Shown here in pieces: positions 23,101 to 32,100 of a DNA stretch of 64,000 bases. This DNA comes from Undaria pinnatifida (taxonomy: Eukaryota > Sar > Phaeophyceae > Laminariales > Alariaceae). The notes under the pieces were generated by a model that worked only from the letters and a program-made list of their open reading frames with translations, ran no database searches and was not told the DNA's origin. Where the stretch lies: contig JABAKD010000005.1 of NCBI GenBank assembly GCA_012845835.1, positions 10,000,823-10,064,822 of the forward strand, read 5' to 3'. The position numbers were made by a program, and so were the translations under genes. Each line of letters begins with the position of its first letter. Positions within the stretch are counted from its first letter, which is position 1.

Positions 23101-26100
23101 AGCTGGAAGCTGGAGGCTGGGTGAAGGGGAAGATGGCGCCGTCGCCGCCCCGAGCTATGGCCCCCGCAGGCACGGTAGGATGGGAGTTTATGGCTGCTGT
23201 CGCGGCCTCCGCTTCAGCAACAGCAGCCGCGGCTAAGGTGGCAGGCGCCTCTAATGCCGCGGCATCTGCTTGGCCGGCAAGCCCTGGAAGGGAGGCTGGG
23301 GCTGCTGCGGGCAGCGCTGGTGCTAGTGCTTCTGGGGCGGCCGGGTGGGCTGGCGCTGGAGCCGCGGCGACCTCGGTGGCAGACGGGGGAGCTGGGGGAC
23401 AGTCGGTGGGGGTCACTGCTTCTTTGGACGGTGCTACGCTCTCGGGGTCGGGAGGCGTCGCGGCCCACGGAAGTTTGTCTGGATCAAGCGGACGTGAGGT
23501 GGAGAGGAGTTGGTCTGCGACGACGGCAAGGGACGCGAAGGGCGACAGGGGAGGATCAACGTCTGGGCGGAAGGCTGGATTAGTGGCAAACAAGCCGCGG
23601 GCGCTACGGGCAGAGGCCGTGGCGGGTGCGCGGGAGGGCGGCGAGGTGACTGCAAGTGTGGACGCGGTAGATGAAGGGTCGAGTGCGGAGGCTTCAACCC
23701 CGAAGCATGACACACAGCAGGGGAAGAAACGGAGCTGGATGGACTTCGAAAACGATGAAGGGGTCGAGGCTGCTGCTGCTGCTGCTGCTACTGCTGCGGC
23801 TGCTGCGGCTTCCCCCTCTGCCGCTGCTTCCTCTGCTACTGCTGTTGCCGCTGCACCTGGAGTGGGTGCGGGGTCTGGCAAGAAGCTCGAGCTGTCAGGC
23901 CAGAGGGCAACAGCCAATGGCGACTGCGGCGGGGACAGGCCGCAGGCAGGCCAGGGGCGCCTTAACCCCGACACAATCGGAAAGGTAGACGGCGCATTGG
24001 TGGCTCTTTCTACGCCTAGCTGCAGCAGCAGCAGGAGCAGCAGCAGCGGTGTCTGCAGCGCTCGCGACAGCTGCAGCGGAGGCGATGGAGGCCTCAACAT
24101 GTCGTCTATTGCGGATGTGGCTGCTGCTGCTGACGCCAGTGCCGCTGCTGCGACGGCGCTGACGTTAGCGCGCGCGAACTCGCCCGAGGTGGCGGCGGCG
24201 AGGCTGGCGCTTGAGAAGGCCGAGGCCGTGGTAGGGATCGATCTCCCAGCCCAGGACAAGGGCCCGCCGGACGCCGACGCGGTTTGCCTTCTCTGCCCGG
24301 TGCGGCGGGGGGCTTTTCTGCGTGCCGAGAGAGGCGTCAAGAATTTGCCGCAGGCCTGGATCCACTGCTTATGCGCGTTTTCAAAGGGCTTGGTCATTGA
24401 AGACCGCGTGGTTAAGGTGGGTGTTCTGCTCGGGTTTGGAAGAAAATGGGAGTGGGGGTTATTAATATAGACTACGCTGTATACTCGTCTGGGCTGGTCG
24501 ATGTTACTTGCCGGGTCACTTGTGCCGTGTGGCTAAATTGTTTTTTCTTCAGTTTTTGCATGAGTTTTGCTTCCCTTTTCTGCTTGAGACACTCGCCCCC
24601 CACCCCCCGGGATGTAGTGCCAACCGTGTCCCGAAGGGAGAGCTTTTATACCCGTATATTTGTAGTCGCGGTAATGTAGTTAACTACCTGTGCGATCATG
24701 GTTCGATTTCAATAATTATTTTTTGGATTCAGGAGACGAATATATTTGTATATATTATGTAGGGGGGGAGTAATGTCGTTAGTTAAATACTTCAAAGTAT
24801 GGGATAGTCGTTTGAGTTAATTAATTATTTTGGGCGTTCGGGGACGCGGGGTGTTTTAATTTGGGGTGGAGTTGGCGGTAAGGCGTGGTTGTGTGTGTTG
24901 GAGCGGCTTGTCGGGTGCGTGCTTTTCATAGACGTAGACTTGAACAATTATGGACCCGTTCCGTTCGTACCCAACCCTTCCCCGTCGCTTGCCTGCTCGC
25001 TCCGTGTAGGTCTCGCCCCTCACGCCTTCCCCCCTCCCCCCTCCCCCCCGTCCTGCCGCCGCCACCGCATTGTCGTCTTGGCGTGTTTTTTGTTTTGTTT
25101 TGCGACTTTGCCTTTGCTCTGCTTCGTTTTTTGTTTGCGGCCTCGCCTCTTTTCGTTTTCGCCCCTCTCGCCTTTGCCTTTCGTCTTCGCCTTTTTTTTC
25201 TGCGGCTCTGCGTGTTGTTGCTTCGTCTTTTTTCGCTTTCGCCTTTGGATCCCCCCTCTCGTCCTTGGTCGTCTTCCCCCTTTTTGGGGGGGTCTTCGAT
25301 TTTTTTCGGCTTGATTTTTTCTTTTGTTGCGGCTTCTGTTTCTGTTTGTGTCGTCTTTTTTCTTCGCCTCTGGCTTTTTTCTACCGCTTCGCCCTTTTTC
25401 TGCCGCTGTTGTTTTTCGGCTTGCTGGTTTCTTGGCGTCGCCTTTCGTCATCTCTCTTTTCGTCCTCGCCTCTCGCTTATTGGCGGCTCCGTTTTTTTTT
25501 TTTTGTCCTGGCTTTTGTTTTTGCTTCGTCGTTTTACTGCTGTTACTTTGTGCTTGTGGCTTCGATTTTTGTTCGGCTTTTCGCCATTTTTTGGACTCGT
25601 CTTTCTTCGGCTTTCTATTTTTTTGCGGTTTTGTTTTGTTTCGGGTTGGGCTGCGATTGTTGCGGTTTCCTTTCGGTCGGGTTGCGGTTATCGTGGCTTC
25701 CTTTTTTTTGCTTCCCCGTCCGTTCGCCTCGATTGCCCAGGCCAAGGGTAAGATAAAGGGAACCGGTGCCTTTTGCGCACGCTGCCGCAAGGGCGGTGGG
25801 GGTTTGATAAAGTGCGCAGAGCCGGGGTGCGATGTTGTCTTCCACCCCCTATGCGGAAGGGAGTGGGGGGGCAGCGCGGTACGCGGGCCCCACCTCCACC
25901 CGCGGGCTTGGACTGCGCGGTGCAAGAAGCACGCGGAGGAGTCCCCGCCGCCGCCGCCGCCGCCTTCGACGAAGAACGCTCTGATGCCGATGCCTGTCAG
26001 GGAGGCCTACACGTGAGTCTAAACCGGCTCGGCGTAGTTTAGACTTTGGTCTTACATAGCCTTGGCCTTAAATCAAGGAACTTGATGATCGTTATTTATT

Positions 26101-29100
26101 GTGTGGTTTGTCTTGCATCGATTAATACGTATTCGAACTAATTAAAAGGTACTTATTAGTAGCGTTAAAAAATAATACTATTCACCAGTGTAATTATTAT
26201 TATCTCGTGCCTGATTTTTTTTGTTTTCGTTTTTTTTTGCACCCTTGTTTACCGTATATGTCTGGTCCGGAGAAGACATAGCCTACCCTCGTAGCCCGTT
26301 AGCGCTTTCCGCGGCGGCGGTGGTGGTGGCGACCGTGGTGGCGGTGGTTGATTCGAAAAGTTTGTAGTTTTTTTTTTGGAAATGGCTTACAAGTTTGTAA
26401 AATAAATGCAACGAGGAACCTGGTTCGCTCTTTGTATTTTAAATAATTAAATGCACTCCAGCTGTGAGATGGAGGATTTCGTCGAAACTCATCGTTACAA
26501 TCTGTTTGTGTCACTCCGATCGCGCGTATTGCTGGGTGTGTGTACGTAGTATTTTGAGGGGATGGTTTAGTCGAAGTCTGTAAGGTGAAACATGAACACA
26601 ACCAGGTACCTGCTTCACTAGCTTTACGCTTTATATTTAAAAATAGGAGAAAAAACAGTTCAGCTGTGAGATCGACCAAAGAGGATTCGATCAAAACTCA
26701 GATTTGCAAGCTTATACAGTATATGAAAGGGAGAAGAGTGTACGCTTTTTTCCTTTTTGTCAAATGTTTTTTCAAGATTCCTCTTCGGGATGGGGTTGAC
26801 TTGATTGATATCCGGGGGCTTCACAAGTTGAAAAGGGGGAACACAGGAGTTCCAACGATATGTACCTGGCATGGGTTACTCCGTTTATTGCTGCTGCTGT
26901 ATCCTTCGTTTACCTGGTGTGAGGTTCGACGATGTATGCGTCGTTGTTGTTGCGTTGGAGGTAAAAATAACCAGTTGTTCAGCGAACTTGAAAGTTCAAA
27001 GCACCACCACGGAGCTCGGCTGGGATCCGCACATGCGTCGTAATTCACCGACGGCCCCTTTGCTTGCCCCGCAGCCGAAAGTGCGAAGAAAAACCTCGGC
27101 GGCCCGAGAACAGCACGCCAAAAAAAAACGGTGCATCTTTTGACATGGACATTTTTAGTGTGAATTTATTGCATTTATGTACCAGGGATTAAGTGTCTTC
27201 AAAAAAGAGTTGAGTACATGTTTCTATTAATTGATGCCTGGTACAGTATAATGGTTTTATTTTTTTCTTCTTTTTTTTGTTTTGGTGTGTCAGTGTGGAG
27301 AACCCCCCCTCCCCCCCCCATCCCGATCTATGCCCCCCCCCACCCCCCACCCCCTCCGCCCCGCCGCACGTTCTAACCCGGCTCTTGTGTGGCTGCTCCC
27401 ATCCATCCTTTCACAGGAAGGCGCCCAAGCCCGTAGTGTTGCAGAGGCCGGCGCAGAGGCCCGCTCAGAGGCCCACGCAGCGGCCGGCACAGTTACCGGC
27501 ACCGACGCCGGCGCCGGCGCCTGCGCAGACGCCGGCGCAGACGCCGGGACTGCCGTTGGGCGTGGCGCCGCCCCTGGTCGCGATGGATCCGCTGATATTG
27601 GCGTTCCGTGCTGAGGTTAGGAAGACAAGACGGGACACCAGGGCGGGGCTTTGTCCGCCTGGTCGCTGCCACAAGTGTAGGTAAGACGAATGCTGAGGTC
27701 GTGATGCACGTAGTCCTCACGCGAGAGCAGTAAACCGACTCTCAAGTAGTAAATACAAGCGCAACCGAGTGAGCAATCGTATGGCTAGAGGTTTCAACTG
27801 GGTGAGCAACCCTATGGCTAAACTGATCTACTCCCATCATCGCGCGCGTCGTAGGAGGGAGAGGCCATGCTAGCCACGTCCATGTCGGATCATTTTTGTA
27901 CCAGGTATATTATTTTGGCGGAGGCATGGATTGCTTTAGCTACGTGTACCACTTTTGGTTTGTGTTTTCCCCGTGGGGTATTCTTCCGCACCAGAGTAAC
28001 TGGAGCCTGTCCTGTGACCACGGACTTGATTATGCGAGTTAATGTGAGAACATCAGCAGCAAGTTTTTTTTTTCTTTGTCAGTCACCCCGATTCCGCCCG
28101 GAATAATGCGCAAATATGTGTCTATGTACAAGATTCCCCTTCGGAATGTGGTTGGCTTGAAATCTCGGGGGTGTCGCCGGTTGAAAAGGGTGGACAGTTT
28201 AGGCATTCCTATCTCATGAGCTGTAAAGAAATTGAAAACTATACGCCCACCAAGCAAGTGTCACCAATCAGCTCCAAACGAGTTTGTAGCTTGAAGTCTG
28301 AAGGGCGAGAAATGTAATATACCACTTATACATGGGATACAGGACTTACATTTGGGGGACTAATTGGCTATTTTGGGGATTCAGGGAAGTGCTTAAATTT
28401 GCAGAGGAGGACCGCGATACAGTAGTGTTGCCCGACAGGCGGTATCCCTATATAAGGCGGGCACAATCGCCTCAAGGCGGGCACAATCGCCTTGCACGAC
28501 TGAAGCCCCAAGTACGGCAGTGACCACCTTATTCAAAGCTGGCCCCTTGCCCTATTGAGGGCAATTGACGCCTCCGCATCTGAACACCCTCAGCCTCTAA
28601 CTGGCAAACCCAGCAAATCCAATATGACACCGTGATGCGCTTTCCGATGTATTGGCGAATACCTAAGGTGGTTGGCCCCAATAACGCGGCCTGGGGTCTT
28701 GCACACCACGGCTTTGCTCGGGAACCACAACTGTATGAACCATGTTGGGGCCCAAGGACGTATACCGATATGAGCGACCTAAACGTTGAGAAGTGTGGCT
28801 TTGTCATTTGTCTGTTGTAGTGCCATCGCACCACACTGTACAAGTAGTACCAGCTGATACCCGTGCAGGCAAGAGAAGCCGTGCTAGCCATGCTGCGGTA
28901 GAGCGATTTTCTGCAACTGAAATCGCCATTGTAAGATTGTTCTGTTGACCTGGCAGCGTTGGAGCGTTTCCGTAGTTTATTTAGCATTTCGGGGTAGGGC
29001 TGGGGTTAGCGTTAGGGTTACAAATATTCGGGTTGGTCGGTGACTTACATCAATTTTGTCTCTTCACGCTGCTGGTTTTTTACTTCCCCTTTCTTTACCC

Positions 29101-32100
29101 TCCGTCTCCGTCCCCCTACCGCCTGCTGCAGGAGGTTGCGGAACTGGACGGCGTTGTGTTCCGTTTGCTCAAGACGATTCTGTGCCTACTGTATTGCCTC
29201 CCAGAGGTGCGTTGGTGGTGAAGGAAGTGATGGTGTTGCTGCTTGTTTGTTTGGTGGTGGTGGTGGTGGTGGTGTTTGTTTGTTGCGTTTGTTGTTCCTG
29301 TCGTTGCTGAGACGCAACGACGTGTCTCGTGACGCTTCGTCCGGCGCGACTGACCCATGCTCCTCTGCTTGTCCGCCTCCCCTGCTTCCCACCCCCCGTC
29401 CCCTTTCCTTCCTTCTCCCCCACCCCCCTCCATCCTCCATATGTTTGCATTTTTCAGGCAATCGCCTAGAGCAGTGCTCGCTCTCCTCGAGGCGGAATGG
29501 GTGGCCAAGCTCAAGGGAGCCCCGCGCCCGAGCGAGACCTTCCTCTGCTTCGTGTGCAGGGGCACCTGTACCTGCAACGTTTGCACCAAGACGGATCCCG
29601 CTGGAAAGCGCAAGGCCACAGCGGCCTTGGCGAAGGCAGCGGCCAGGGCATCCAAGATGAAACCGGCGCGCGATCAACCCGCAGCGGCCGCAGTACCTGC
29701 CGCCGCGGTGCAAGGCGGAGGCGCAGCAGCAGGCACGGCACTTGGAGGGGCAGAAGGGCCTTCCCGCGCGACTACGCCAGAAGGTGGGACCGGACCAGGA
29801 GGCGCAGGCGCGCTGGGGGTCACGCCAGCCGCAGGAAGGACGACGGTAGAAGCGGCAGCCGCAGGAGCTGCGATGTTGAGAGACCCAGCGGTAGGAGCAG
29901 CGGAGGCAGCCGCGGAGGCAGCAGCGGCAACAGCGACGGCGGCAGCCGAAGCGGCGGCCGTGGCGACGGCGGCAGCGGCTGCAGCGGCAGCGGCGGCGGA
30001 AGCCTTGGCGCCGACAGCAGCCAACGGAGATAGGTGCAGAGCCGCCATGGCGGCGCCTATCCCATCGAAAGGTGAGGGGAAATCGCCAGGCGCTGGACCG
30101 ATGTCGGTGGAGAGGCAGGATCGAGGGGGAAGAGCGGGGATGGTGCCAACCTTGCCGGCCGACAGCAGGCCGTCGCCGGCGTTGCCCGGTGCGATGGCCG
30201 CTGGGGCAGCGGCGGCGCCTGTGACGGGGAACGACCACGGCTTCGCTGCGGCGAGAAAGCGGCCGGCGGGGGGGTCAGCGGGGGTGGACTCCAGGCGTGG
30301 CCGCAACAAGCGCATCAGGCTCGACGCCAACGTAAAGCCGAGGGGGAAGGGCAAGGGTAGAGCCAAACCCCCGGAGGACGGGAGCGCGAGGACAACGCGT
30401 GCTCTGACGCTTGCCCCGGCGCCACCGCCGCCGCAGCAGCTTCAGCAGCAGCTGCTTCAGCAGCAGCTTCAACAGCAGCAGCTTCAACAGCAGCAGCTTC
30501 AACAGCAGCAGCTTCAACATCAGCAGCATCTTCAGCAGCGGCAGCTTCAACAGCAGCAGGAGAAGCTCCAGCAGGAGAAGCTCCAGCAGAAGCAGCAGTT
30601 TCAGCTCCAGCAGAAGCAGCAGCAGCAGCAGCAAGAGAAGCTCCAGCAGAAGCAGCAGCTTCAGCTCCAGCAGCAGCAGCAGCAGCTCCAACTCCAGCAG
30701 CAGCAACAGCAGCAGCAGGAGCAGCAGCAGGGGGAAACATCACCCGTGGTCCGCTTGTCTGAGGCAGAAGCTCGTCAGTTCTCTTGGACTTTCCCGGAGC
30801 AGCCTGCGGCCGCCGCGCCGGCGCCTCCTGCCGCGCAGATGGCCGTCGCGCCGGTGCCCTCGCCTGTCTTCCACGGAGGTGTCCGATTAGGCGGCGGTGG
30901 TGGTGGCGGGGCGGCGCGGGGGTCGGCGGCGGTGGGGACGGCCACAGAAGCGGAAGGAGCTGGGTCGGGGGCTGGGGCAGGTGCGGGGGGAAGCAACGAA
31001 GGTTTCATGTCGCGTACTCCTTCCCCTCCGCAACAACTGCGGTTGCAGCCGCGGCCGCCGCAGGTTTACCCTGCTGGTGGCGCGGGTGTGCATGTGTCGC
31101 CGGAGACTAGGCCGGAGGGGCGCGGTGGAGCCACCGCTGCCACCGGTGCTGGTGCTGGAGCGCAACAGTTGCAGTTGCAGCCGCGGCCGCCGCAGGTTTA
31201 CCCTGCTGGTGGCGCGGGTGTGCATGTGTCGCCGGAGACTAGGCCGGAGGGGCGCGGTGGAGCCACCGCTGCCACCGGTGCTGGTGCTGGAGCGCAACAG
31301 TTGCAGTTGCAGCCGCGGCCGCCGCAGGTCTACCCTGCTGGTGGCGCGGGTGTGCATGTGTCGCCGGAGACTAGGCCGGAGGGGCGCGGTGGAGTCACCG
31401 CTGCCACCGGTGCTGGTGCTGGAGCGCAGCAGTTGCAGTTGCAGCCGCAGCCGCCGCAGGCCTACCCTGCTGGTGGCGCGGGTTTGCATGTGTCGCCGGA
31501 GGCTAGGCCGGAGGGGCGCGGTGGAGCCACCGCTGCCACCGGTGCTGGCGCAGGCGCTGCTGCTGCTGCTGCCCCCGCAGGAGCTGGCATAGGACAGCCG
31601 CAGCCGCCGGGCGCGATCAACGGCATACCGGCGAATAGCCACATGCGCAATATATCGTGGCAAGAGCAGTTGAATGGAGTAGCGGCGAGCTTGGCTCCGG
31701 CGCCGCCGCCGGTTGGGGGGGCAGCGGCAGCGATGGCCTCGAATGCGGCGGGGTCGACTGCTGCTGCTAGCGCGAGATCTAGGGTGGCCATTAGCGTATC
31801 GGTGGCGCCTCAGCCTGGCTCAGCGGCGGCACCGGGAGCAGCAGCGGCGGCACCTCCGACTGCCGCTCCTGCTAACGGGATGGGCTTTGCCGCTGGCGCG
31901 GGCATGGGTGTGGGGGGAGCGGGGAGGTCTTCGCCCGCGGTGTTCCCGTCACCGCCGGGGGTTGTCCCGCGCCCCCCGGTGAGCGCGAGAGCGAGGCAAG
32001 AGGCCATCGACGCCCTAACGAGAGCGCAGCAGAAGGCGGTCTTCCTCCGCCAGCGGGCGGACGAGGCAAACCTCAAGTTATACCGGCTTCGAGAGGCCTT

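Noticed and set aside
22640-24397. 585-codon minus-strand open frame
   Set aside because: It mirrors the GC-rich, Ala-rich plus-strand exon. The plus strand has matching splice phases and a zinc knuckle; the minus strand has no motif.
25020-25925. 301-codon minus-strand frame rich in Lys, Arg and Gln
   Set aside because: It is the complement of a T/C-rich intron tract and of the extended PHD exon on the plus strand. Its composition follows from the tract and it has no domain pattern.
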